From contig NC_088942.1 in the NCBI RefSeq assembly GCF_033473495.1, forward strand, positions 1,984,001-2,048,000: 64,000 bases of DNA. Reading direction: 5' to 3'. This document shows, piece by piece, positions 35,330-46,276 of this stretch. How positions within the stretch are numbered: the first letter of the stretch is position 1; each line of letters begins with the position of its first letter. The position numbers were made by a program, and so were the translations under genes. A model generated the notes under the pieces. The model searched no databases and was not told where the DNA came from. It was given only the letters and a program-made list of their open reading frames with translations. The stretch is from Cercospora beticola (Eukaryota > Ascomycota > Dothideomycetes > Mycosphaerellales > Mycosphaerellaceae).

Positions 35330-36040
35330 ATGGAAGCTGAGAACGAAGAAGACCAACTGAAGTGTCTCTTTCTGGAACTACCTGGAGAGCTTCGAAACCG
35401 CATTTATCGCCTTTGTCTCATGGCACCTGAGTCGGTCATTACAATCAAGGTCGATGCCCAAAAAGTTCCTGACACAAGCAAAGGAGGCTCCTGCACTGTC
35501 TGGACTGCGAGTCTGCCACGCGAACCCCAACTCTTGAGCGTCTGCAAAACCATCCGCAACGAAGCACTATCCATCTACTACGGCGAGAACACTCTTCATC
35601 TGCGTTTACCGACCGCGGCAGAGATAATGTCGCATTGGCCTCGAGTTGGGGCCGAATATGCCGTTCGCTCTCTGGCGAAGAAGCTCAGTGCTGCCCAAAT
35701 GAAGGCGATTGGGATGTGGAGAGTAGGCAAGACATTGCAAACGTACGATGATCAACGTATTGTCTTCGCCTCTGCTGCCTGGCTCACGTGTCAGTTGACG
35801 TCTCAGAACAAGATCGAGGTCACTTTGGAACAACATGCGAACGACGAACACGGGGAACTCAAACGCGTTCTGTGCGCTTGTAGCTTGCGCAAAATGGCAG
35901 GTTCGCGTCGATCTCAGAAAAACAAAGAATCGGTGCTGTTCGACATTGTCAGGAAATTCACGGATGACTATCTGAACGAGATTTCTGACTACACTTGCAA
36001 ATCGTGCGGGAATGCGATGTTGTATCGCTTGGTTGATTGA
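35330..36040 (+). CDS. F-box-like / 2EXR-type protein, paralogue 2
   Basis: 236 residues, one exon. It shares with the upstream gene the module FLELPGELRNRIYRLCL (residues 15-31), the block VCKTIRNEALSIYYGEN (about 81-97), and a C-terminal cysteine pair YTCKSCGNAML (about 222-232). Between them it has its own acidic/basic middle. Outside these blocks the two proteins differ strongly, so the duplication is old or diversifying. The start was chosen because the next in-frame Met would remove the module. The function is unknown; a role as a ubiquitin-ligase adaptor is inference from the family name only. Confidence 0.82.
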   Translation: MEAENEEDQLKCLFLELPGELRNRIYRLCLMAPESVITIKVDAQKVPDTSKGGSCTVWTASLPREPQLLSVCKTIRNEALSIYYGENTLHLRLPTAAEIMSHWPRVGAEYAVRSLAKKLSAAQMKAIGMWRVGKTLQTYDDQRIVFASAAWLTCQLTSQNKIEVTLEQHANDEHGELKRVLCACSLRKMAGSRRSQKNKESVLFDIVRKFTDDYLNEISDYTCKSCGNAMLYRLVD

Positions 36041-36601
36041 AGTTTCCGCTCCGATTGCAAGGGGCTTCAGCCTGATTGGATGGGGCTATGAGAATGGCGC
36101 GATAAGGCAAAGTACCACACACATTGGATCTCAAGCTAGGAACGTGTCATAGGCGGCCCCCCACCCCCAGACTCAGCTACGAAGCAAATGATGAAGACGA
36201 ACACTACAAAGCTACCCCCTATATTTGTACCCGTAATCTGCAGATTGCGGCGGACTCGGGCACGTTTGAATTGAGTGCAGAGCTCGTCCTGAGCAGGGTC
36301 GTTAACGAATCGCTGAGCGATATCTGGGCGAACTTGGAAAAGACACTCGTGGAACATGCGAACGTCCGATAGCGAGCTAGAAGCCTGATTGCTTGTTTCA
36401 CCACAACAAAGAAAACAGGTACAGAAGAAGTCTCTCGCTAAATCACTGCAGATCGCGAGACATCGTGCAAATCTTACAACAGGAGCTTCTTCCCATTGAG
36501 ACAACGGTGCAGAGTTGCTGAGAGTCTGAACACTGGAGCCATCAGAAACTGTGGTGCTGGAATCGACAAACCAATCAATCAGCACCTCTAGCACATTCCC
36601 A
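36041..36601. other. Convergent intergenic region
   Basis: 560 bp between the convergent 3' ends of F-box-like gene 2 and the coiled-coil gene. A 197-codon minus-strand ORF (36136-36729) overlaps it, but its composition does not look coding. Confidence 0.5.
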
Positions 36602-37129
36602 TCACCTCCCACCGGGCCCAACCCCGCCACCACCGCCAACTGGGAATCCCTTCTCCCTCGCCACCCTCTCCAACTGCTCCGCCGACTCAACAACCTTATC
36701 CAACAACTTCCTCCTGTCCTCCTCCCCAAACCCTCCCGCCTTTCTCAACATCCTCTGGATACCCTCCACAAACTCCTGATCCGGCATCTCCACCGGCGGC
36801 TGCATACTGTTATAATAATTCTCCATTGTACTCCTCACATCCCTCATTCTCTCTACGGCTTTCATAATTTGAATCTCCAACTTCGCCTGCTCGATGGAAT
36901 ACTGCCAAGCTTCGGTTTTGGCTTTTTGGACGGTTTCTGTCCAAGTTTGGGCGTTCCCCCAGCCTATGAAGTTGATCTCTGGCATGACGTCGAGGATGTA
37001 GGAGACGTTTTTGTCGGCTTTTGCGACGGCGAGGAGTTCGTTTCGTTGTTTGTAGAGGACACTTAGATCGGACATGGCGAGGGCTAAGTCTGTTTGGGCA
37101 TCGAGGCGTGAGAGAGGAGAGGAGGACAT
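36602..37129 (-). CDS. Small predicted coiled-coil protein, unknown
   Basis: 175 residues, one exon, not recognised. There is no signal peptide or membrane segment. Helical, charged segments (about 1-35, 75-100 and 125-160) suggest an alpha-helical or coiled-coil fold; in the middle is a tryptophan-bearing stretch, INFIGWGNAQTWTETV. It ends in a Gly-rich tail (GGGGGVGPGG) just before the stop. The gene lies 534 bp downstream of the CorA transporter on the same strand. The start at 37129 is the first in-frame ATG and is followed immediately by a helix-forming sequence. It is supported as real by the uninterrupted amphipathic composition, but no domain can be named. Confidence 0.65.
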   Translation of the reverse strand: MSSSPLSRLDAQTDLALAMSDLSVLYKQRNELLAVAKADKNVSYILDVMPEINFIGWGNAQTWTETVQKAKTEAWQYSIEQAKLEIQIMKAVERMRDVRSTMENYYNSMQPPVEMPDQEFVEGIQRMLRKAGGFGEEDRRKLLDKVVESAEQLERVAREKGFPVGGGGGVGPGGR

Positions 37130-37663
37130 TTTTGGCTTGGGAAAGGGTTGTTGATGGTGGTCGTCTGAAGATCACAACGGACTGCATGGCAGAAAATTGG
37201 GTATGGAGAGACATTATATGGCCTCCTGAGAAGGAAAAGACAAATATCATGATTGCGTACAAACCAAACAGAAGACTCAGTGCAATGGAGTGTAGCAAAT
37301 TGCCAGACTATTCCATTCACGACGACACGGTATCCGATAGTAGCAAAAGAGACGTCGTCAAGCAATGCACATATCTTCAGTACTGTTCTACCATTCTGTT
37401 TGTCTGTCTCTTCCAAGCAATTGTATCTTGCTCATGGTATTCTATATTCATCCAAGACTCCCAGGCCCGTTTCTCCTCAGAAGAATTTGTCTATACTTGC
37501 TTGCTGTAGTTGCTCCCAACCAGTAAACGCCTCGCTTCCGATCCCGAATATTCTTGTACACAATTCCAACTCAGCAGAAGAATGAAAGCGCACCCTATTC
37601 CGTCCATTCCCCTCCCACTTCATCCATACCCTTTACACACACTCGGCCAGAAATTGTTGTACC
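37130..37663. other. Intergenic: coiled-coil gene promoter and CorA 3' end
   Basis: 534 bp between two same-strand genes. Several short ORFs overlap on both strands with no motif. Confidence 0.55.
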
Positions 37664-40442
37664 TCAGACAATACCATACACCTTCCGGGCAACAAAATAA
37701 CAAACCAGACCAAAAGCGATTAAACCAGCGGTAATACAGAAAAACCACGTCAAATCGCCCTCGTATTCTTGTCCAGGAACCCAGACGTTCATACCCCACA
37801 TTCCGGTAATGATATTCATCGGAAGGACAATCGTTCCGAGGACAGTGAGTTTTCCGAGGACATCGGCGTTCGATTCGGCGCGTTCGTTCATTCGAATATT
37901 GATTTGGGCGACGTAATTGCTGTGAGCTCTGGAGAGGAGACTAGCAGACAATATCAGTAAAACTGTTTAGCGGCAAGGCTAAGTAGATGAGCAAGACATA
38001 CCTCTCGTAATGCGACAAGTTTTGCGTCATGGTCACAATATGATCCTGGATATCACCAAGATAGAGACCAATCTCCGAACGAGGTGCAACCTCCCAATGC
38101 TCATTGCAACGCTTCGCAAAGCCTTTGATGACATCGGCCTTGTTTCCGAGCAAACGATAGAGGCCCATGACTTTCTTGCGGCAACCCCCAACACGTCGAA
38201 GCATGTCGCCTCCTTTCATCTTCTCTTCTCCATCTCCTTTCTGGCTGCTGGCATCGCTGTTCCTTCTGCCATCTTTTGGAGTCTTTGCTTTCCCGATCAT
38301 TGCTGCCTTCTTGTCCTCTGTGGCTTCGGGATCTGCTTCTCTATGCATGTATAGAATTGCCTCGTCGATGTCGTCAACCTCTTCCTCGATTTCGGTAACC
38401 AGAGGCGCGTACACATCCGTAACATCGTCAATAATGGCGTACGAAATCCAGTCCGCAGTAGGGTTCATGTAGTCGTTCAATTGTCGAATTCGTCGTCGAA
38501 CATTGGCCGGGTGTGGACTCATCGAGTGATGGAAGGTGAGTACGCCGTCTCGGAAAACAATCACGTACATGTTGATCGGTTCCATGTAGTCGTCGCTGTC
38601 TTTGTCCTGTTCGAATGTTCGGTAATTCACAAAGTAATAGGACGGGAACAGCTCCACCTTCTCACGCGGCTCATCCATGAGAATGTCTTCCGATGTCAGT
38701 TGGTGGATTCCAAAAGTGCGAGACAAGACCTTCATCTCGCTTTCAGTCGGCGATAGGACATCCAGCCACCAAGTTGGGCGCGGCCCATAGCGCTTCTTCG
38801 GCGGTCTGGGAGTCGCGTGGCCAGAAGCTGGCGCTGACTCGGCGGCATTCTTGCTGGCAGCAACACTGTCAATGGTCGAATTTCGCGCCACTGATGGCGC
38901 CCTGCTGTCGCCACGTTGGCTAAATGCGTCGACATTCTTCACGGCACTATCGCTTGAAGCGCGATGATGCCTCTGCAGTGAAGGACGTTCCGCCACGTTC
39001 TCTTCCTCGTCCTCATCGCTGCTGCTGTCACTGAGCTCAATCGGGTCTGGAAGGAAGAGATCTTGGAACGTAGCGCCATCTTCTTGCAGATCGCTGATGT
39101 TTCTAGCATGGATCGTGCCGTCCAGAGTGTCGTTGAAGTAGGTATATCTGAAAGGCCGTTCATCGACCTCGGGATGCCACACTGTCTTTGCTGGGCGAAG
39201 ACGACCGCCGACCATGACCGGCTCGGCTATCTTCTTTGCACGAAGCACGACTTGTTGCGTACGCTCTTCCTTCTCTTCTCGACTCCACTCTTCGAGTACC
39301 TCCAGATCTGGAAACCTCCTTCCTCGTCGCCTCCTAGGCTTGACAGAGTTTTCATGGTGTGGTTGAGGTGACCCATCGCCGTGTTCGTCGTCATCTCCTG
39401 GGAAGCAAACATCACGCTCAGCCAATTGTGCGAGAGTAGCTCGTCGCCGCATGCTCTCTGGAGATCGGCTGTCGAAACGCCCTTCGTCCTCGTCGATGGA
39501 AATGACTGCATCCCTACCTCGGTCGGACATGCTAGAGCCAAGTGCATGCATATACACATCATCCATGCCTCCCATAGTAGGCGATCCAGGAACGGAAGGC
39601 GGGTTGTTGACATCGTGCTCGCCATCGATATTGTTGCGAGCAGAAGTCAGGATCTCCACTGGAGGTAATCTCCGCGAGGAAGCCTTCGAGTGTGTAGATC
39701 CATGACGGGCTCGAGCTCCATTCGGTGCGCTGCCAACAACTTGTGTGCTGTTGTTGCGAGAGAGATGCGGCTTGCGAGATCTGTTTACTCCCAGCAATGG
39801 CGACCGTTCATTGTTTCCTTCACCATCCTCGTCCTCGTCTTCGCTAATGGCCACTCCTTCGGCGTGTGCCAACCGTGACCGAGATGTAGCAGGCTTTGCG
39901 GAGGCATCAGAAGAGCGGTGCGAATGCCGTGTAAAGGGCTGGACAGCTCGCGAGAAGCCTTGCTTGATCGTGTCCCTCCTCCGACTCAACGGTGCGTGCT
40001 CGCGGTGGTCGAGCAGCGCCTCGCTCTCCAAGCTCGTGTCGCTCGTCCTCCTCGCTGATTTCTGCAGACGATAGAAGCTATCTTTCTGCGACGCCTGATG
40101 GGAGGCATCGAGCAGGCTTGGCCGATCGCCCATGTCGGTGGTGTCTTCGGTGGCAGCTTCGGACGGGGCAATGAAACTCTGTCTTCGATTCTTTCTGTGC
40201 TTCTTGCCCGCTCGATGGCGCTTCTTCTTGGGTACAGGCGCTGCGCCGGCACCAGATGAGGCATTGGCTTCTTCTGCGGCCGATCCTGGTTTCGCCATTG
40301 CAGCCGGTCCTGCGATGGCGGAGATGCCGTTGCGTGGCTGCTGAGATGCCATTGTGCCGGTCGTGCAACAGCTGAACGCGCGGCGGAGTGTTCGGCAGGA
40401 TGATGGACCGCTATGAAGACATGGACAGGAGAAGAAAGGCAA
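37664..40442 (-). CDS. CorA-family magnesium transporter, Alr1/Mnr2 type
   Basis: A divalent-cation channel, mainly Mg2+, of the plasma membrane (Alr1-like) or vacuole (Mnr2-like); I cannot tell which. Two exons, 40442-38002 and 37940-37664, are joined by a 61-nt GT-AG intron (38001-37941, branch ACTGAT) and give up to 905 residues. The long N-terminus is disordered, Ser/Arg-rich, with a Lys/Arg patch (KKKRHRAGKKHRKNRR). The cytoplasmic CorA domain begins near PTWWLDVLSPTESEMK. The intron falls in the stalk helix (HYES-LLSRAHSNYV). Exon 2 encodes both membrane helices with the selectivity motif GMN (GMWGMNVWVPG) between them. A second ATG at 40352 (MASQQPRNG) has a better start context and may be the true start, which would give 875 residues. 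Confidence 0.92.
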
Positions 40443-41374
40443 GCGGGCAGCAGAAATAGATGATCGCGCTCGTCCCCGATCGGCTCGAATCCACCTTCGA
40501 ACTTTGGCAGAGCCGCTTGGCCCGTGGCGTGTCCAATGCCGTCACTGCGCTCGGCAAGAACCTTCGACGCGCCTGTCAGACGCGAGACGCGATAAGAGAG
40601 TTGGCTGTTGCAACAGCGATGATTCCTCAATCACGATGCCAGCACTTCACTTCCCATTCGCACGCTGACAGCACACCCGGGACTCGAGGCCGACGATGAT
40701 GTTCGCGGCAGCCAATGGAGCGGTGGCACGTTCTCGACCAAACAGGCAATGGAGCACACGACACAGCGCAAACCTTGTCCTCCATCCCCGCTGCCGAGCG
40801 AGGAGAAGAGCAGAGCTCTTTGCCGCTTACTTCTCCTTCTTGCAACTCCATCGCAGCTTCATCTGCAGCCCGACTGTCACATTGATGCCACCATAGTCGG
40901 CATTGCACCGGCCATGCCACGCTAGAGACGTCAGGCGAGCGCTTGCGGCAGACATGCGGGTCTCTGCCAGCAGAGCTGCATTGACGAAATCGGTACATAC
41001 CACAGGTTCGCACGCGCCAAAGTAGGAGATAGCGCACCGGCATTGGAGCTCCACAGGCACGCATGGACAGTGTTCTTGACCGAACAACAGGGATATCACG
41101 TGTTTGGACAACAGAAGCTCTTCAGCATTGTAGTTTCAAATGGTAAGGAATATACAGACCGCTAACAATACATGTGTAGAAAATGGCACGCGACTTCGCC
41201 CTCATCAAAATCAACACTGTCGTCTCCTCGCCAACTTCTAGGTCGAGCGACTTATTTCAGCCCCTGACCTGTCTGGGTCAGATCAAGACAGATCTTTAAC
41301 GCCATCAGAAGCTCCGTGTCACCAGAGATCAAATGAGTCTCCGAACAATTTTCGACATGAGTAACACACAAGAT
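40443..41374. other. CorA upstream region
   Basis: 930 bp upstream of the transporter. It probably holds the promoter and 5' leader. Overlapping short ORFs have no support. Confidence 0.55.
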
Positions 41375-41777
41375 TTATAATTCCTCGACTAAGCTGATGC
41401 GGCGGTTTCCTGGCACTGTGCTGTGACGACCTATCGCGTATCTGTCTCCTCGTAGTGTCAACTCGGTCGCCTCGGATCTTGGCATGGGCTGAGACGGATT
41501 CGATCTTGGATGCCAGAGAAAGAATTGGTTGACATTCATGCCAGCATGATAGATGTACGTGGCGTGTAAGGCTCGATCGTGTACTGGCAGCACGGGCTCG
41601 ATCGCACGTGGGCGACGGAAAGTCCCTGCTTTCGGTCAGAACAAGACCCACAGCGCTCACGAAATCGCAACCTTCTCACGTACTTTTGACCTTGTCCCAT
41701 TTGACGACAATCAGGATCAAGGATATTACCACGGTCAGAAGGCCGAAGAAGAGTTGAAAGAAGTCTCCAAGATCCAT
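41375..41777 (-). CDS. Small single-pass membrane protein, paralogue A (two exons)
   Basis: Exon 1 (41777-41684) encodes MDLGDFFQLFFGLLTVVIS and continues LILIVVKWDKVK: a short lumenal or extracellular head, one membrane helix and a basic stop-transfer end. A 58-nt GT-AG intron (41683-41626, GTACGT donor, CTGACC branch) joins exon 2 (41625-41375), which contains HATYIYHAGMNVNQFFLWHP and a charged tail. The total is 114 residues, and the frame is exact across the splice. The gene is supported by a diverged copy 2.9 kb away (44276-44675) with the same exon layout, including an exon 1 of identical length (94 nt). The family is unknown to me; the size, type I-like topology and lack of enzymatic motifs suggest a membrane-associated accessory or signalling peptide. 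Function cannot be inferred. Confidence 0.72.
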
Positions 41778-42840
41778 CTCGTGAGAGGGTATGCAATCGG
41801 TCTCCACAATTTCTTCCGAATTGAAAAGACGGATTACAGAGCCGATCGCCGTATCTGTAGCTGGTCAAGGGTCGGCTTGCAATCTTGTCTGTACAGCAGC
41901 GGACGAAATCGTTCCTTCCAACTCATGAGCTGTTGACATCAAGACTTGACATTAACAGAAAGTCCAGGCACGATATATATCATTTTCAACCTGCCGAGCC
42001 TGCAGAGATGTCGTTGTCGAACTGGCACCCATGAATGTGGAGCTATGCAGCTCCTTGCATGGACCCACGTTTGATGGACCCATGGACCATCTCGCTCGCA
42101 TTACCTCCTAGCGGCTCTACCTGTGCACGCATTATGGGCAACATCCCGACTGTGCGTCGAACAGTTGATCTGGACACAGAGGCGATAGAATCCGCTCTGA
42201 CCTATTGATGGTCCAGCTGTGTTCATAGTCTCTCGCGAAACTTTCGAGCGCGACAAGAAAGGATGTTCAGCAGGCAGTCGCTGAGGTGTAGGATGTATCG
42301 GCACAATGCAGGACTGCATCCTACACGCAGCGGTCGGCGACGATGCAATGCGTGTAAGAGGCTTGCGTACAGCTCCAAGGCGAAGGCAATGAGGTGCATC
42401 TCTCTTCTGCCCAATTTCTGGTGCTTCTCGTTTCTGATCGCTTGGGGGCTGATTGGGCGATGCGAAGGATCATGCATGCGGCGAGCATGGCGGCTGCTCC
42501 TCAAACGCCATGCTGCTGGAGGCACTGTGGCTGCGCAGCTGCTGAAATTCCGGCTAAAGACAAATTGGCTAATCATCCTTGCAGTCATGGGAAAATAATA
42601 TGTGACGAGACGCCCACTGCGCTAGGAAGAGTTCGCTGGCTCCCATACGGATGCCAAACACGTCTGCCTCAGGATACTCAGCCCGGCGTATTTGGCCTGC
42701 CTGAAAGTTGGAACCCAAGCTCACATGATAATATGGACGATGAATACAACCCAAACGGCATATCACAATACACTCCAGTAGCGCAACACACGAAGTCGAG
42801 CGGGAACCATCGGAATCCATACTGGAAATCTTAGACGTCG
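41778..42840. other. Intergenic region
   Basis: About 1.06 kb upstream of paralogue A. Overlapping ORFs on both strands (for example 42223-42588 minus and 42394-42834 plus) lack motifs and look like mutual shadows. I see no convincing gene. Confidence 0.5.
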
Positions 42841-42907
42841 AAATCGTCTACGATACAGAACAGATTGTCTGTTCATGGACCTCGTGGCCTCAGGCAGAAT
42901 TCGTGAT

Positions 42908-44106
42908 GGAGAATCGAAATGGTTGAGTTCCAAGTCATACGAATCTGGTGCTTCCAGATCGGACTTTCCGGATTCATCATCCAGTCTGGTCTACTGAAGG
43001 ACCTCAATGGCTACTTAGAGGATCATTCTTGCGATTCCAGCGTTGCATGAAGTCAAACGGCTGTCCCGGGCCTACGGCAGCTTTCGAAGTTTCGCGGGCT
43101 AAGGCACAGCTTGACATGGTAAGACGATGTGCTGATCACATCCTTTTAGCACTAGTCTCTTCACTAACAGCCAGTCCCCCAAACCTTACTCGAACCTGTG
43201 CCACTTGGATGCATAGATTACATTATGGACAACCAACTCACGCAAGGAAAGCATTGATTCGGGTGCTCATCAGCTCTTGGCTTGCCGAGATAATCTGGCC
43301 CGAATGTGGATACACCAGCAGTGTGACGTTGCGCCGAGGCTATGAATACAGATGGATGGACTCTCCTCCGCAGCAGATGACCTGCAATGTTAGCTTCGCC
43401 GCTCACTCTCACGGTCACTGAAGAGAGCCTTCTCCCGCCTCGAAAAAGTCGTACAGAAGACCTGCGTGGTACAAGTACTTCAACATCCACAAACTTGTGA
43501 CTGAGAATCAGCGATATCCCACCATGGAGTCTTCCCCGAGCACGACGCCTGCATTAACCTCAACGACCGCTTCATACACTGTCTCAACAACATCACGACC
43601 TGCACTCGACTGCTCGATCTCCAGTGTCCGAACTCCTGGCGTCTCCGGCAGCTACTGTCTTGCAGGCCAAGGGTCAGTAGCCAGCACGCCACCATCCCTC
43701 TGCACAGACTAAATCCATCTGCAGACACCCACGAATGAGACCCTGCTGCGAATGGTATGGTTTCAGCGACGATGTCTAAGTTCAAGACCAATGCCACACG
43801 TGGTGCAGGGTCAACGATGATGCGTTCTCGGACGATGAGACCTTGGAGAACGGCATGAGGCATGGAGAGCGACTGCGAGCTTTTCAGGAGTGCTTGTGGT
43901 ATGGGCCAGATGGAGGAGGAGATTTTGTTCAAGGCCCTCCGTTGCTGGATTGCACGTTCAATGATATTTCTGGGAGAGGATCTGCTACTCCATCGGGATC
44001 GAATAACGAGACGAGTACTGGAAGCAGCGCTGCTGTAATCACCCTTGGCGGCGGTGTAGTGCCCATTCTGGTCATGGTTGCATTGATCTTGGCTGGATTG
44101 AGGTAA
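42908..44106 (+). pseudogene. Unresolved multi-exon or decayed gene, Cys-containing, C-terminal membrane segment
   Basis: Only the end is clear. From about 43787 to 44106 the frame encodes a Cys-containing segment (HTWCRVNDDAFSDDETLENG), a Ser/Thr/Asn-rich stretch and a hydrophobic helix (VVPILVMVALILAGLR) at the stop, as in cell-surface proteins. Upstream, one frame looks coding (DACINLNDRFIHCLNNITTC near 43540-43605) and can be joined through a possible 52-nt intron (about 43671-43722, GTCAGT...CTGCAG) to RPCCEWYGFSDD. That frame, however, contains TAA at 43777-43779 and TGA/TAG further upstream, most explicable as C-to-T or G-to-A changes. A competing open frame runs 42948-43421. Either my exon chain is wrong or the gene is decaying. 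I do not recognise the family. Confidence 0.4.
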
Positions 44107-44275
44107 AGGAGTGATGAGGCTACCCATTGATTGTATTGCAGTGAACAAGAACCGATTGTAATTTATTCGCTGCACGTGCTGGCTCCACTATGTATCTCTT
44201 CTGCCTGGTTCAGGTAAAGATCGACAGATATCTCGACGGCTGGCTCTTCGAACGAATGATCGACGACACGACATT

Positions 44276-44681
44276 TCAATCCTCTCCCTCTTCCGCCATA
44301 AGACGAAGTCTCTGATCACCCAGCTCCATGTCTTGGCCATTTGTCCCATTATCGATTTGCAATGGTTGGGAGACTGCTGCCTCGAATCTCCTCATCGATG
44401 TGCCGATCCACTGTGCCTGCCCTGCGAAGAATTGATTGATGTTGTGTCCGACATGAAAGATGTATGTTGTGTTGGGCGTGGTGTAGTGTGTGGGAAGAAG
44501 CGGTCGAACGCTTTGACGGCTAGGGAATAATGCTCCTCCCTAGTCAGCGATGACTAAGACGACGGTCTCTGATGGTCATGCCTTTGATCTTACTCCATTT
44601 CAGAACGAGCAAGACGAGTGATATGAGGACTGTCAAGAGGCCGAACAACAGTTGGAAGAAGTCTCCGGTGTCCATAGGCAT
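44276..44681 (-). CDS. Small single-pass membrane protein, paralogue B
   Basis: A diverged copy of the gene at 41375-41777. Exon 1 from 44675 (or the in-frame ATG six bases earlier) encodes MDTGDFFQLLFGLLTVLISL then VLLVLKWSKIK, matching paralogue A almost residue for residue. The second block, TTYIFHVGHNINQFFAGQA, matches HATYIYHAGMNVNQFFLWHP of paralogue A and runs to a stop at 44276-44278. The join is uncertain: the best frame-preserving choice is an intron 44581-44536 (46 nt) with a GC donor (AAAG|GCATGA) and a GAG acceptor, giving 117 residues and an exon 1 of 94 nt as in paralogue A. Without splicing, exon 1 alone would end after 45 residues at 44544. The GC donor could mean weak or regulated splicing, or early decay. 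Confidence 0.6.
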
Positions 44682-46276
44682 AGAGATCTGTCCTTGGCGT
44701 GGCTATGTGGTATGCAAGTGATGGACGTGGATGGGTGGGTTCTGTGCCAACAAAGCTTCAAGCGTCGTACAAGATGGGGAAACTAGATTTATGAAGAGCC
44801 TGTGGCCAGGTCTCTAGGTCTGTCTGAGTCGTCTCAAGATGTGCGAGCATGAGTGCTTTCCTCTGTCCGTTATATAGAACATAAATTTCTGAAGGTACGT
44901 CCTATGAGCATGGCACCAAGGTACAAGCTGGAGGCCAAGACCGGCGTGTGGCGCAGTGTCCTCTTTTGAATCCTTCGCGATTCGGAGACACTTTCTCGAA
45001 AGCTGCACCAACGAGCTGTTTCGCTCTTGCACCTACTTCACAACGCAGAGGCCCTCCTGCTCTGACTTTGAAATTTGGGCGCTCGAAATCGAGCTCTTGC
45101 TGTGCAACAGGCGTGTGTTGAGTACGCCAAGGCTAACACGTGATTTTACCCACGTGATGCGAGACACGACGACAACGATACGCTTCTCGCGCAATAAAAA
45201 TTCGATCTGAGGCGCACAAATCCAGAGGCGACTGGAGCGCAGGCTTTGAAAACAAATTCCGCGCTTGCATATCGAACTCGGTCTGTTTCTGAGAAGTCAT
45301 TTCTTGAACAGCGAATTATGGAAGGCGCGAGCTGCCTCCTCTGAGAAGGCTGCTTTCCATATCAGGAATAGTCAACCCCACCACCACTTTGCAGTACATG
45401 CTACATATGTACGATCGGCAGGCTCTCACTTATTAAGGCTCAGACCTTGACATGGCCGGTGGATGGAATCTATCTCTCAGAAATCGCTATGTCCTTGCGT
45501 GTGGATTTTCGCACTGTCCTGGACAGGGCTCGCGAAAGGGACTTTTGCGCCAATTGATGCACCGTCCTGCTACGATGTTACGAGAGATGGACATTTCAAG
45601 CTTGGCTTGGGTGAATCTGCTAAGGTGAAGCTGACAGCGTGGTGCTGCTGAAGGCGCTGTACGTCTGCTTGGCTTATACACCTGTACACTGATCTCGGAA
45701 CCATGCAACGCAGCCTCGAGCAATACTCGCGCCTGGACCTGGTCAAGCTGGCAAAATGGCTAGTTAAAAAAGCTCGTACATGGGAACTAAATGCTCGTCA
45801 AGTCGAGACAACTACGCGCGCGTAAGCCAACGCTCCCGGCTTGCTCCAACAGCCAGCCGGACTGTCGAAAGTGCGTGGTGTATCGACCTTCTGCGCACGA
45901 GGCTATACGTCCGGCTTGGTCGCACGCGTGGTATCGGTTGACCGTCTGGAAGCGTTCTTCCGTCGTTCTGTGCATATCTTGGCACCGCGAAATCTGACTT
46001 CCAACCTATGAGCATGCGATTGAAACGATTCAGATGGAGGTCAACCCTTGGGCCTCCTGACAATACAGAGCCGACAATTCATGGTGGCATATTGAATCAG
46101 GAAGATGTCATAGGAGTCTCTTTGGTGGCGAGAAGGCCGCCTGCAACAGATCCGAGATAGAGGCTTCGACGGCATCGTAAAAGCGGCAGCGTAGAATATC
46201 GCATCGTCGTGTATGAGGAGTCTGCATCATGAAATGTGAGTTCTGTACTCCAATAGAAAAGCCGCTTTGGACCTGA
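44682..46276. other. Intergenic region
   Basis: 1.6 kb without a convincing gene. A 62-codon ORF at 45463-45651 (plus) has a hydrophobic N-terminal third and five cysteines. It could be a small secreted protein, but it lacks a clean signal peptide and any second line of support. Confidence 0.5.

Noticed and set aside
36136..36729. 197-codon minus-strand ORF overlapping the coiled-coil gene
   Set aside because: Different frame from the better-supported 175-residue protein, with an unnatural Trp/Arg/Ser/Gly-rich start and no domain.
43480..44175. 231-codon minus-strand ORF
   Set aside because: No motif and an irregular composition; the opposite strand contains a credible surface-protein C-terminus.
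45463..45651. 62-codon ORF with five cysteines, possible small secreted protein
   Set aside because: The signal peptide is weak, there is no intron or homologue support, and overlapping ORFs on both strands are equally long. Kept only as a note in the intergenic entry.
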